A DNA stretch of 22,640 bases from the NCBI GenBank assembly GCA_947624465.1, contig CANQKJ010000010.1, positions 1-22,640 of the forward strand, written 5' to 3'. The position numbers and the translations under genes are program-made. The notes beneath the pieces are model-generated. The model was not told the DNA's origin and ran no database searches. It saw nothing but the letters and a program-made list of their open reading frames with translations. Each line of letters opens with the position of its first letter. Within the stretch, counting starts at the first letter, position 1. The DNA comes from an uncultured Oscillospiraceae bacterium. GTDB taxonomy: Bacteria; Bacillota; Clostridia; Oscillospirales; Oscillospiraceae. Below, piece after piece: positions 1 through 7,002 of this stretch.

Positions 1-29
1 GGCTGCTCCCGATGAGCGGAAACACCTTC

Positions 30-342
30 AAAAACGCAAAAAGAGAGTGCGAAAAGTCGTCAAAACATCAGCGTCAACAAACTTTTCGCACTCTCAATAA
101 GCGCAGGCATTCTTCACTTTTCAGCCCAATGGGCTATGATAAGCATTCAACAACGGGTAATCTACCCTCAAAAGGGTATACTGCCCCCTACAAGCTCCTG
201 CCAGTAAACGCCGCAATCTCTTATAGCGGCCGTTCCGGCATAACGTACAACCTTAACAACGTATGCAATGCGGGTGCCCCCCGGTCCCAGGTCCAATGGA
301 CCCGGCTCCGCGATTTCAGCGAAGTACGCACAAGCAATCAAT
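30..342 (-). ncRNA. Probable structured non-coding RNA of about 300 nt
   Basis: On the minus strand this interval has everything expected of an independent RNA gene and no convincing protein. A promoter (TTGACA, 17-bp spacer, TACCAT) lies just upstream, and a 15-bp stem followed by a T-run closes it. Between them are many short perfect hairpins, several with three-base loops: 290-294/298-302, 229-232/236-239, 210-214/226-230, 155-159/163-167 and 124-127/131-134. The GGGTA at 174-178 (plus strand) could instead pair with TACCC at 163-167, so two of the helices exclude each other. The size and ornate structure recall known Firmicutes RNAs such as the raiA motif, but I cannot confirm that identity from memory. 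Plus-strand and minus-strand reading frames here look incidental. Existence of an RNA is fairly likely; its family is open. Confidence 0.6.
36..95 (-). terminator. Rho-independent terminator of the probable ncRNA
   Basis: A perfect 15-bp inverted repeat (43-57 with 81-95; arm GAGAGTGCGAAAAGT) with a 23-nt loop is followed on the minus strand by TTTTTGCGTTTTTG. This is a strong stem plus U-tract in the right orientation to end the minus-strand RNA. Confidence 0.7.
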
Positions 343-348
343 GATGAA

Positions 349-377
349 ATGGTAACATATGCCAGCTAAACTGTCAA
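349..377 (-). promoter_or_regulatory. Promoter of the probable ncRNA
   Basis: On the minus strand TTGACA (372-377) is followed after exactly 17 bp by TACCAT (349-354), which matches four of six consensus positions. Transcription would start near 342, just before the structured interval. Confidence 0.55.
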
Positions 378-443
378 GAGCATATGCGCAAAATACCTGG
401 GTTTCTTTTCGACAGAATACTACATTTTATTCCGGCGGCCTCT

Positions 444-466
444 AAAAACGAAGATTCTTCGTTTTT
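444..466 (-). terminator. Terminator after the MarR gene
   Basis: A perfect 10-bp stem (444-453 with 457-466, loop ATT) lies 44 bp beyond the MarR stop codon. It ends in five T on either strand, so it could stop transcription in both directions. Confidence 0.6.
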
Positions 467-510
467 ACAAAAGGTAACTGTGTTTCCCAAGTGAAAATCA
501 AGCTACAATC

Positions 511-1197
511 TTATTCCCAACTCTCCAGCAACTTTTTCAGCAAGGCTTTCAATGTCTCCTGCTCCTCGGCGGTAAGGGCGGCGTACAGATCCTGCTTTTT
601 CTCGGGAAGGCTCTGGACTACCGCCTTGCCCTCTTCGGTGAGCGTCACGGTCGCCATGCGTCGGTCCTGTTCGCTGCGGGACTTGACGATGTAGCCCTTG
701 GCCTCCAGTTTGGAGAGTAGCTCACTGACAGAGCCGGGCTGGATGGCCAGCGCGTTTTGAAGTGTGCGCTGGTCGGTCTCTCCCCATGCGGCCAGAAGGG
801 CCAGGACGCTTCTCTGGCCCCGCTCCCGGTCAGCGCGGTGGCGAAGAGCGTGGCCGCACCGGTGCATAAGGCTGTTAAGGGAATCGGGGTCGTCAAAGAA
901 CTCCGGGTGAGGGCCGTGATGGTCAGGACCGTCCGGCCTGTGCCCGCGGGGGCCGTGACCGTGGCCATGACCCTCGCCGCGGCGGTGGAAGTTATCCCCG
1001 CCGTGGGGGTGACCGCCGCGCTCACTGTTGCCGCCGTGACTGTGGGCCTCATGGCCGGCAGCCCGCTCTTCAGGGGACATGGCGGCGTAGGCCGCGCCCT
1101 TTTCGCAACTGGTGGCGTCAAGGGGACAGTGCCGGGGGCAGCAGGGGCAGGATTCACTGGAAACGGTCTGATCATTCCTGTTTTCGTGGTTATTCAT
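511..1197 (-). CDS. MarR-family regulator with Cys/His-rich N-terminal extension
   Basis: A 228-aa transcriptional regulator. The C-terminal half (about 105-228) is a MarR winged helix: the recognition-helix region reads LAIQPGSVSELLSKLEAKGYI and the wing reads SEQDRRMATVTLTEEG. The N-terminal 100 residues are unusual. They hold a cysteine cluster (CPCCPRHCPLDATSC, Cys17, 19, 20, 24 and 31), then a stretch of repeated His, Gly and Asp (about 51-99). Both could bind metal ions or an iron-sulfur cluster, which is inference. The usual MarR protein is about 140-150 aa, so the extension accounts for the extra length. The start codon has AAAGGA about 10 nt upstream. Two GGTACC palindromes frame its promoter, suggesting autoregulation. 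It lies downstream of, and in the same direction as, the epoxide hydrolase gene. Confidence 0.88.
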   Translation of the reverse strand: MNNHENRNDQTVSSESCPCCPRHCPLDATSCEKGAAYAAMSPEERAAGHEAHSHGGNSERGGHPHGGDNFHRRGEGHGHGHGPRGHRPDGPDHHGPHPEFFDDPDSLNSLMHRCGHALRHRADRERGQRSVLALLAAWGETDQRTLQNALAIQPGSVSELLSKLEAKGYIVKSRSEQDRRMATVTLTEEGKAVVQSLPEKKQDLYAALTAEEQETLKALLKKLLESWE

Positions 1198-1233
1198 CGT
1201 TCTTCTGTCCTTTACAAAATCAATGAATTTACG

Positions 1234-1284
1234 TTGGTACCAAAGGAATAATACACCGAACCATTCAACTTGTCAAGGTACCAA
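1234..1284 (-). promoter_or_regulatory. MarR promoter with two palindromic operators
   Basis: On the minus strand TTGACA (1271-1276) and TATTAT (1248-1253) are separated by exactly 17 bp. The palindrome TTGGTACCAA (1234-1243) lies just downstream of the -10 box, and a second near-copy TTGGTACCTT (1275-1284) abuts the -35 box. Their centres are 41 bp apart, about four helical turns. This is the layout expected of a MarR dimer repressing its own gene. Confidence 0.75.
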
Positions 1285-1351
1285 AATAAAAAATTTGCGT
1301 CTTGCATTTGCGCTTGACAGATGGTTAAAAACTATGGATATTTGTACTTGC

Positions 1352-2449
1352 TCATATGCTTCTCAACATCTTGGAAAATTGGATCACATCATTGGCAAAC
1401 TCTCTTGGCTGTTCCAAGGCAGTAAAATGACCACCCCGCGCCATATTGGTGTATTGGGCCACGGGATAGTGCTTTTCTACCCACTCCTTTGGCACCGGAA
1501 GGACATCGTGGGGAAAGGCCGCGATGGCTGTCGGTACGGTGATTGGCCCCACGGTCGGCAAGGTAAAGCTGTTCCCGTGGTAGGCGCGGATAGAGGTATA
1601 TGCCGTGTTCGTCATCCAGTAGAGGGTCAGGCAGTCGCAGAGGTCGTCCATCGTCAGCAGAGGCCAGTCGCTCCAAGCGTGGTATTTTTCCGCGATCCAT
1701 GCGGCCATCCCGGCAGGAGAATCACTGAGCATAAACGCCAGGGTTTGAGGCTTGGTACTGTTGATGTTGATATAGGCCCCCTCCATCCGTGTCCATTCCT
1801 GGGCACGGTGCTTATAGTCCAGTTGCGAAGGCGTAAGCAAATCATCCACCGACGCCACAATGTCCCCCGCAAAGCCTACGTCCGTAAGATGGATGCCTTT
1901 TACCTCTCGCGGATAGCGGGCCGCCAGATAGCACGTCACGCCCCGGCCCATATCGCCGCCTGACGCTATGTATTCCCTGTAACCAAGTACCTCGGTCATC
2001 AGCTTATGCCAGAGTTCCGCAACTTCGGCGTTATTGAGAAAGCCCTTTGGCGGAAGCGTTGAAAAGGCAAAGCCCGGCAGAGAGGGTACCACAAGGTCAA
2101 ATTCGGAGAGCAGCGGAAACGCCTTCGCATAGCGAAGGAAACTGTCCGGCCAGCCGTGTGTCAGCAGCAGCGGCAGCGAGCCCTTGCGGGAACCGGGGAT
2201 ATGAAAGAAATGAACCGTCACCCCATCCAGTTCACAGGTAAACTGCGGATATTGGTTGAGTTCAGTCTCCTTCCGTTTCCAATCATAGCTGTCACGCCAG
2301 TAGGACAGAAGGGATGAAAGGTATTGTACGTCCGTTCCCAGCGACCAGTTATCCCCCTCTATCGGCTTTGGTAGCCTTGTCATGCTGATCCGGCGGCGAA
2401 GTTCCTCAAATTGTTCATCGGAAAAATGTATGCGAAAATCCTTTTTCAC
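1352..2449 (-). CDS. Epoxide hydrolase-like alpha/beta hydrolase
   Basis: A cytosolic enzyme of 365 aa in the microsomal/juvenile-hormone epoxide hydrolase group. An N-terminal EHN-type domain (residues about 4-90, FRIHFSDEQFEELRRRI) precedes the alpha/beta-hydrolase fold. Visible motifs are the oxyanion-hole HGWPDS (about 98-103), the nucleophile elbow SGGDMG with Asp166, and the late catalytic His in GGHFTAL (about 341). The family opens epoxides to diols through an aspartyl ester; the true substrate is unknown. I chose the GTG at 2449 because AGAAGGG lies 8 nt upstream. The longer frame starting with TTG at 2515 is rejected because that TTG is part of the -35 box. The gene is transcribed toward the MarR gene, 154 bp away. 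Confidence 0.87.
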   Translation of the reverse strand: MKKDFRIHFSDEQFEELRRRISMTRLPKPIEGDNWSLGTDVQYLSSLLSYWRDSYDWKRKETELNQYPQFTCELDGVTVHFFHIPGSRKGSLPLLLTHGWPDSFLRYAKAFPLLSEFDLVVPSLPGFAFSTLPPKGFLNNAEVAELWHKLMTEVLGYREYIASGGDMGRGVTCYLAARYPREVKGIHLTDVGFAGDIVASVDDLLTPSQLDYKHRAQEWTRMEGAYININSTKPQTLAFMLSDSPAGMAAWIAEKYHAWSDWPLLTMDDLCDCLTLYWMTNTAYTSIRAYHGNSFTLPTVGPITVPTAIAAFPHDVLPVPKEWVEKHYPVAQYTNMARGGHFTALEQPREFANDVIQFSKMLRSI

Positions 2450-2486
2450 GTTCAAATCCCTTCTTTCAATGCCTAATTCAGTATTA

Positions 2487-2515
2487 ATTATAATAGTTTC
2501 ATTTTCTGCTGACAA
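2487..2515 (-). promoter_or_regulatory. Promoter of the epoxide hydrolase gene
   Basis: On the minus strand TTGTCA (2510-2515), a 17-bp spacer and a perfect TATAAT (2487-2492) lie 38 bp upstream of the GTG start. Confidence 0.7.
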
Positions 2516-2518
2516 GTA

Positions 2519-2547
2519 TTGAACTCAAATAAAGAAAAATGTATAAT
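2519..2547 (+). promoter_or_regulatory. Promoter of the secreted repeat protein gene
   Basis: TTGAAC (2519-2524), a 17-bp spacer and TATAAT (2542-2547) face right, back to back with the hydrolase promoter. The leader of about 120 nt ends with a CTGGC-GAAA-GCCAG hairpin (2641-2654) closed by a GNRA tetraloop, about 10 nt before the ribosome binding site. Confidence 0.65.
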
Positions 2548-2677
2548 CGAAATGGAATTTGTTTTTCCCATATGCATATTCCACACAGATTCCAAATAAC
2601 TGCCACGTACATTCCTCATTTATGGCTTATCTTATGAGTACTGGCGAAAGCCAGATTCAGGAAAGGTGGTATAAGCT

Positions 2678-3112
2678 ATGAAGAAAAGAACGATCATGAT
2701 GTCTGCCATCGCGGTGGCGCTCATTTTGTCGGTCGGATGCGTGACCGCGTTTGCGGCCGGATCGGGGACGCCCAGCAGCGCCGCCGGGCAGGAAGCCGGC
2801 GCGTCCGCTGCCCCTGAGGCTGATGAGGAGAGCGCGTACAGCTATGTGGCGGGACATCAGCGCAGCACCGGCCGCAACGTTCTGTACGCCCAGGCCGAGC
2901 AGCTCCCGGAGGAGGAGCGGGATGCGTTCCTCGCGGAGAACGGCATCGGGGAAACGCCCTGGTCCGAAGAAGCTGCAGCGTCCTACAGCTACGTCGGCGG
3001 TCAGCAGAGGGGCGCGTCCTACCGGCAGGATGATGATGCGGACGGTACGCAGGACAGGTCCGGATACAGCTATGTGACCGGCCAGCAGCGCGGCGCGAGC
3101 TACCATAAGTAA
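2678..3112 (+). CDS. Small secreted protein with three YSYVxGxQR repeats
   Basis: A 144-aa exported protein of unknown function. It begins with a classical signal peptide (MKKRTIM, then a hydrophobic stretch to about residue 25, with probable cleavage near AFA-A). The mature part is hydrophilic and acidic, with three copies of one short unit: YSYVAGHQRSTG (about 54-65), YSYVGGQQRGASY (about 103-115) and YSYVTGQQRGASY (about 130-142, at the C-terminus). No enzyme motif is visible. AAAGGTGG lies 8 nt before the ATG. A hairpin follows the stop, and a two-component pair follows that, so the protein may be a target or ligand of that system; this is inference from position only. A cysteine lies in LSVGC, but the lipobox fit is poor. 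Confidence 0.8.
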   Translation: MKKRTIMMSAIAVALILSVGCVTAFAAGSGTPSSAAGQEAGASAAPEADEESAYSYVAGHQRSTGRNVLYAQAEQLPEEERDAFLAENGIGETPWSEEAAASYSYVGGQQRGASYRQDDDADGTQDRSGYSYVTGQQRGASYHK

Positions 3113-3122
3113 CAAAAGCAAA

Positions 3123-3168
3123 AGCGCAAAATGGCAAACCGTCCAAGCGGCGGTTTGCGTTTTGCGCT
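3123..3168 (+). terminator. Hairpin between secreted protein and response regulator genes
   Basis: An outer 9-bp stem AGCGCAAAA/TTTTGCGCT (3123-3131 with 3160-3168) encloses an inner 7-bp stem CAAACCG/CGGTTTG (3135-3141 with 3151-3157). Only a short GTTT follows, and the regulator's ribosome binding site begins 5 nt later. It is probably a partial terminator or a processing/attenuation hairpin that uncouples the two genes. Confidence 0.5.
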
Positions 3169-3184
3169 GTTTAGGAGGGAGATC

Positions 3185-3856
3185 ATGGCTTACCTACTGG
3201 CTGTCGATGACGAGCGGGATATTGTAGAGCTTATTTCCCGGTTTGCGGAGCATGAGGGACACAAGGTCGATACGGCGGGCACCGGCGCGGAGGCGGTCCG
3301 CCTGTGCCAAAGGAACGACTATGACCTCATCATCCTCGACATTATGATGCCGGAGATGGACGGATTTACCGCCTGCAAAGAGATCCGCAAGCAGAAGCAA
3401 ATACCCATTATCATGCTGTCCGCGCTGGGCACGGAGTACGACAAGCTGATGGGATTCGAGCTGGGTATCGACGACTATGTGGTAAAGCCGTTTTCTCCCC
3501 GTGAGCTGATGGCGCGGGTCAAGGCGGTCCTGGCCAGGAACACGTCCGGCAGGCCGAAGGATGAGATCGTGATACAGGGTCTGCGGATCGACACGCGCTC
3601 CCATGGAGTCTTTGTGGACGGGACAAAGACGGAACTGACCGCGAAGGAATATGACCTGCTTGTCTACCTCGTCCAGAACAAGGGGATCGCCCTGACGCGG
3701 GAAAACATTTTGAACGCCGTTTGGGGCTACGACTATTTTGGGGACGACCGCACCGTTGACTGGCAGATCAAGCTGCTGCGGGGCAAACTGGGCCCCTATC
3801 GAAAATGTATCGTGACGCTGCGGGGAACGGGGTATCGGTTCGATGAAAAGACGTAG
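3185..3856 (+). CDS. PhoB/OmpR-family response regulator
   Basis: A 223-aa DNA-binding response regulator. The receiver domain (1-118) has the acidic pair Asp8/Asp9, the phospho-acceptor Asp52 in LDIMMPEMDG, the switch Ser79 in IIMLSA and Lys101 in VVKPF. The C-terminal winged helix (about 128-223) shows the usual LTAKEYDLLVYLVQNKG, then RTVDWQIKLLRGKLG and the closing wing RGTGYRF. I chose the ATG at 3185 because AGGAGGGA sits 4-11 nt upstream; an upstream ATG in the same frame falls within the preceding hairpin. Its end overlaps the kinase start by 14 bp, so the pair is translationally coupled. The target promoter is not evident in the window. Confidence 0.93.
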   Translation: MAYLLAVDDERDIVELISRFAEHEGHKVDTAGTGAEAVRLCQRNDYDLIILDIMMPEMDGFTACKEIRKQKQIPIIMLSALGTEYDKLMGFELGIDDYVVKPFSPRELMARVKAVLARNTSGRPKDEIVIQGLRIDTRSHGVFVDGTKTELTAKEYDLLVYLVQNKGIALTRENILNAVWGYDYFGDDRTVDWQIKLLRGKLGPYRKCIVTLRGTGYRFDEKT

Positions 3857-5282
3857 ATCGTTTGGTGTGAAGCTGTGGCTGTGGTTCGTGCTCTTTTCCG
3901 CCGCCATCTTTCTTGTGCTCTGGCTTTTGCAGACGGTATTCCTGCAGAGCTTTTATAACAGTATGGCCATCCACAGCGCGGAAAAGGCGGCGAGGGAGAT
4001 CGCGGAACGCTCGGCGGACGCGGACTTCTACAGTGTGATCGACGAGGCTGCCGCGGCCAACTCGCTGCTTGTATTCGTGACGGATGCCGATGGGAAGATC
4101 CTTTACAGCTCCGACGAATACAAGCGCCTGTATGGGGAGACGGGACAGGAGGAACACCAAAGCGACAACCCCTGGCTTTCCCCGGACGAGGTCATGAACT
4201 GGGAAAAGGGGGCCCTCCGCAACCTGCCGTACAGCTATAAAGCCTTCATCGAAAAACTGGCCGCTTCCGGCGCGGACAGTGTGAGCTTTGTCACGGAGGA
4301 CAACACGGCCTATGTAACGGGCAGCGTTCTGGGCGGCGGAAATGTCCTCTATATCAGTATGCCCCTGGGCACGGTGGGAGGGACCGTCAGGATACTGCGG
4401 CTCCAACTGGTTTGGGTCTCTGCCCTGTCCCTGGTGTTAGGCTTCTGCCTTGCCTGGGTCATTTCGAAGCGGTTTGAAAGGCCGGTGGCGAAGATTGCGG
4501 ACTCCGCAAAGCAGATCGCCGCTGGAAACTACCACCCGGAGCTGCCGAAAGGGTTTTGCGCCGAGCTGGACGACCTGTCGGACACGCTGGGGGAGACGGC
4601 GCTGAGCCTGGAGCGGGCCAAAAACGCCCAGAGGGATTTCCTCGCCAATGTCTCCCACGATCTGCGGACGCCCCTCACCATGATCAAGGGCTACGCGGAG
4701 ATGGTGAAGGACATCTCCTGGGAGGACCCGCAGAGGCGCGAGAGCGACCTTACCATCATCATGCGGGAGGCGGACAGGCTGACGGCGCTGGTCAATGAGG
4801 TTTTGGACTTTTCCGCCATGCAGTCGAACCATGTACCCCATGAGTACGGCATCATCGACCTGAGCCGCGCGGTCCGGGATGTGATCGGGCAGTTCGCGCC
4901 CTTCTGTGAGCAGAACGGCTATGTCATCGAAACCGAAATCACAGACGGCGTTACGGCGAGAGCGGACGAGGCGCAGATCAAGCGGGTCATCTACAATTTC
5001 ATCGACAATGCCGTGAATCACACGGACGAAAGCAAAAAGATCAAGGTGTCGCTGACAGCGGGAGACGGCTCCGCGCGGTTTTCGGTAACGGATCACGGGA
5101 AAGGGATCGCAGACGAGGAGATCCCCTATATCTGGGACCGCTATTACACCGCCCGGAACAGGAAGAACAAAGCGGTCGTGTCCGGGCTGGGGCTGTCCAT
5201 CGCAAAGGAGATCTTAATGGCGCACGGGGCAGGCTTTGGCGTGGACAACAAGCCCAACTGCACATTCTGGTTCGAGCTGTAG
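3843..5282 (+). CDS. Membrane sensor histidine kinase
   Basis: A 479-aa kinase partnered with the overlapping response regulator. Transmembrane helices are at about 11-32 and 186-208. Between them is an extracytoplasmic sensor domain of about 150 residues without a recognisable ligand motif. A HAMP linker (about 208-262) leads to the H-box NVSHDLRTPL with phospho-accepting His272. The ATP-binding domain then shows the N-box NFIDNAVNHT (about 384-393), the G1 box DHGKGIAD, the F-region WDRYY and the G2 box GLGLSIAKE. All catalytic boxes are intact. The secreted repeat protein just upstream may be linked to what it senses, which is inference. No clear terminator follows. Confidence 0.93.
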   Translation: MKRRRSFGVKLWLWFVLFSAAIFLVLWLLQTVFLQSFYNSMAIHSAEKAAREIAERSADADFYSVIDEAAAANSLLVFVTDADGKILYSSDEYKRLYGETGQEEHQSDNPWLSPDEVMNWEKGALRNLPYSYKAFIEKLAASGADSVSFVTEDNTAYVTGSVLGGGNVLYISMPLGTVGGTVRILRLQLVWVSALSLVLGFCLAWVISKRFERPVAKIADSAKQIAAGNYHPELPKGFCAELDDLSDTLGETALSLERAKNAQRDFLANVSHDLRTPLTMIKGYAEMVKDISWEDPQRRESDLTIIMREADRLTALVNEVLDFSAMQSNHVPHEYGIIDLSRAVRDVIGQFAPFCEQNGYVIETEITDGVTARADEAQIKRVIYNFIDNAVNHTDESKKIKVSLTAGDGSARFSVTDHGKGIADEEIPYIWDRYYTARNRKNKAVVSGLGLSIAKEILMAHGAGFGVDNKPNCTFWFEL

Positions 5283-5391
5283 TGGACCGACGGGATCGAA
5301 CGCAACGCTGAGCGGCATAATGAGAAATGTCGGGAAGCATTGGTTGGGAAAGTCAATATGAAAACAATTTGAAAACTGTTTCGCTTGTCTC

Positions 5392-5420
5392 TTGCTTTAT
5401 CGGCACAAAGCAGTTATACT
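5392..5420 (+). promoter_or_regulatory. Promoter of the 188-aa unknown gene
   Basis: TTGCTT (5392-5397), a 17-bp spacer and TATACT (5415-5420) lie about 120 bp upstream of the start codon. The 259-bp gap after the kinase holds nothing else I can recognise. Confidence 0.5.
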
Positions 5421-5541
5421 AAACATATATTTTCTTTTCCGTCAATGCCTGTATAGATACAAAGGGCGCGGTGCTGAACTGCGCTCTTGTTCTTTTCGCA
5501 AAACCAGCGTTCGTATACACCCACAGGGAAAGGAGTCTTCA

Positions 5542-6108
5542 ATGCCGCAGGGGAAAAAGATCATCAGTTGTGATCAGACGTACGTGATTGGACTGCCCAA
5601 AGGAGGCAGAACCGCCGACAGCACCGTTCAGAAACATTGGGACCAATATTCGGAACTGTTGAGAAACGCCTCGCCGGCCCATGCTCATCGGGGACACTTC
5701 TGGTGCAGGGAGGCGTCCAAGGAAGTGCCGGCTGCCCGGATCGCCCGCTCGTTGGGCGAGGGAGGTTCCTGGCGGCAGTATTATTCCGCTCTTCGCAGCA
5801 AGGACGTGGGATTTCGGCCTGTGATGAAACTGCCTGAAGGACACGGGTTCCAGACGGGCGATACCCTCCGGCGCTTTACCCTGACCATGGACGGCCACAT
5901 TACTTACTTTAACGCCGGCCAGAAACGCGCGCCAAGGCACTATCACCACGGCGGCAAGCTCCATTTCGTGGACAATTATTCGGATAATCGCCTGCTGATC
6001 CCCTGGGTGGTGGTAGGTGACTACGCCATCGCTGCGGAGAACCTGCTGGTCGATATCAGCTGGGACGATCTCTGCTCACAGGGGTTCGTCTCTGAGCCCT
6101 CTTTATGA
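5542..6108 (+). CDS. Hypothetical protein, 188 aa
   Basis: I do not recognise this protein. It is soluble, with no signal peptide or membrane helix. It is rich in aromatic and basic residues, with a His-rich RHYHHGGKLHF (about 133-143) and a GEGGSWRQYYSALRS segment (about 74-88) followed by GFRPVMKLPEGHG. The start at 5542 is supported by AAAGGAG 7 nt upstream; the same frame extends further upstream but over the promoter. It has its own promoter and stands between a two-component pair and a toxin-antitoxin pair, so the context gives no functional hint. Even codon use and a good ribosome binding site make it a likely real gene. Confidence 0.7.
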   Translation: MPQGKKIISCDQTYVIGLPKGGRTADSTVQKHWDQYSELLRNASPAHAHRGHFWCREASKEVPAARIARSLGEGGSWRQYYSALRSKDVGFRPVMKLPEGHGFQTGDTLRRFTLTMDGHITYFNAGQKRAPRHYHHGGKLHFVDNYSDNRLLIPWVVVGDYAIAAENLLVDISWDDLCSQGFVSEPSL

Positions 6109-6181
6109 GAACCTTGCGGCCCGGTCCGCATTTGGAATCAGCGCTTGCAAGTTTTTTAGCCCCGCTCTGCCCGCATTTGTA

Positions 6182-6210
6182 TTGACATTGTACGCATCCT
6201 ACTCTATAAT
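6182..6210 (+). promoter_or_regulatory. Consensus promoter of the toxin-antitoxin operon
   Basis: A perfect TTGACA (6182-6187), a 17-bp spacer and a perfect TATAAT (6205-6210) lie 22 bp upstream of the antitoxin start. Such a strong promoter suits an autorepressed toxin-antitoxin operon. Confidence 0.8.
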
Positions 6211-6232
6211 GAAATAGAAGGAGCGTGATCCT

Positions 6233-6529
6233 ATGGCAAGCGTCAATGTGAGCATCCGCATGGACCCGGACTTGAAGGCACAGGCGGAGCAGGTTCTTGC
6301 CCAGCTGGGCATGAATATGAATGGGACCATCAATATGTTTTTACAGCAGATCGTTCGGGACCGGGCGGTGCCGCTTTCCCTCTCCCTGAGCTCCGAGCAG
6401 TCCCTCTACGCCGATCTGCTCCGGGCCAGAACGGAACGGGCGCAGGGGCTTGAAGGAGCTTCGGCGGAAGAGCTGCTGGCAGATATGGATCGGATCATCG
6501 CGGAGGCGGAGCGCAGTGAGCAGGTATAA
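6233..6529 (+). CDS. RelB/DinJ-family antitoxin
   Basis: A 98-aa antitoxin. The N-terminal ribbon-helix-helix (about 1-50) matches the RelB/DinJ pattern: VNVSIRMDPDLKAQAEQVLAQLGM, then NMNGTINMFLQQIVRDRAVPL. It should bind operator DNA as a dimer and neutralise the toxin through its C-terminal part (about 55-98), which is charged and helical as expected. AGAAGGAG precedes the ATG. The final codons overlap the toxin start, so the two proteins are translated together. Autoregulation at the promoter 22 bp upstream is typical of the family. Confidence 0.88.
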   Translation: MASVNVSIRMDPDLKAQAEQVLAQLGMNMNGTINMFLQQIVRDRAVPLSLSLSSEQSLYADLLRARTERAQGLEGASAEELLADMDRIIAEAERSEQV

Positions 6530-6818
6530 GGTCATCGCCGCGCCCTACCTGAACGGGATGCTTTTGGAGCATATTCGGTTCATCTCCCGCGTCAGCGTCC
6601 CCGCAGCCAAACGGTTTCGCAAAGAGTTCGCGGAGCTGACGGAACGGCTGGCGGAGAACCCCTATCAGTTCCCGGTTTTGGAGGATCCAAACCTTCCAAG
6701 GGATACCTATCGAAAGGCGCTGTTCGCCAAATGGTACAGGGCGGTGTTTTTTGTTGAGGGGGACCGTGTCTACATCGACGCGGTGGTGGACTGCCGGAGA
6801 AATCCGGGCGCGCTTTGA
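6516..6818 (+). CDS. RelE/ParE-superfamily toxin
   Basis: A 100-aa toxin partner of the upstream antitoxin. The start is GTG at 6516, inside the antitoxin's last codons, with GGAGGCGGAG just upstream; a longer frame from 6450 lies wholly within the antitoxin gene and is rejected. The fold signature is an N-terminal helical hairpin (SVPAAKRFRKEFAELTERLAENP) followed by beta strands YRKALFAKWYRAVFFVEG and VYIDAVVDCRRNP. This layout is shared by RelE-type mRNA interferases and ParE gyrase poisons, and I cannot tell which target applies. The terminal Asp-Cys-Arg-Arg-Asn is similar to the last strand in RelE/YoeB-like proteins. Confidence 0.82.
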   Translation: MSRYKVIAAPYLNGMLLEHIRFISRVSVPAAKRFRKEFAELTERLAENPYQFPVLEDPNLPRDTYRKALFAKWYRAVFFVEGDRVYIDAVVDCRRNPGAL

Positions 6819-6891
6819 GCGGCAACAACATTTTAAGCGTCAAAAACAAATGGACAAGGAGCGGGACTCCGCAAGCGGTGACAATGAACAA

Positions 6892-6920
6892 TTGCAATTT
6901 GCGCTAATTTGGTGTATCAT
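6892..6920 (+). promoter_or_regulatory. Promoter of the ATP-grasp protein gene
   Basis: TTGCAA (6892-6897), a 17-bp spacer and TATCAT (6915-6920) place the start near 6927, immediately before the hairpin at 6929-6960. Confidence 0.6.
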
Positions 6921-6928
6921 ATCAGAAA

Positions 6929-6970
6929 CGGGACAGAGAGGTTCGTGCTTCTCTGTCCCGCTCTGTTTTT
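6929..6970 (+). terminator. 10-bp hairpin with T-run in the leader
   Basis: CGGGACAGAG (6929-6938) pairs perfectly with CTCTGTCCCG (6951-6960) and is followed by CTCTGTTTTT. It may end the toxin-antitoxin transcript. Because it starts almost at the predicted transcription start of the next gene, it could also act as a 5' stem-loop or attenuator. Confidence 0.55.
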
Positions 6971-7002
6971 CACCGTACCTTTGATGAAAAGGGGGACTGA
7001 AC

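Noticed and set aside
12..344. Plus-strand 110-codon open frame at the left edge
   Set aside because: It runs antisense through the hairpin-rich region and the terminator stem, has no ribosome binding site, and its peptide shows no domain. The minus-strand RNA explains the region better.
1314..1342. Plus-strand TTGACA-17-GATATT promoter-like pair
   Set aside because: The -10 match is weak and no plus-strand gene follows; the sequence ahead is the antisense of the hydrolase gene.
2085..2091. A further GGTACC within the epoxide hydrolase gene
   Set aside because: It is isolated and inside coding sequence, away from any promoter, and lacks the longer palindrome; probably chance.
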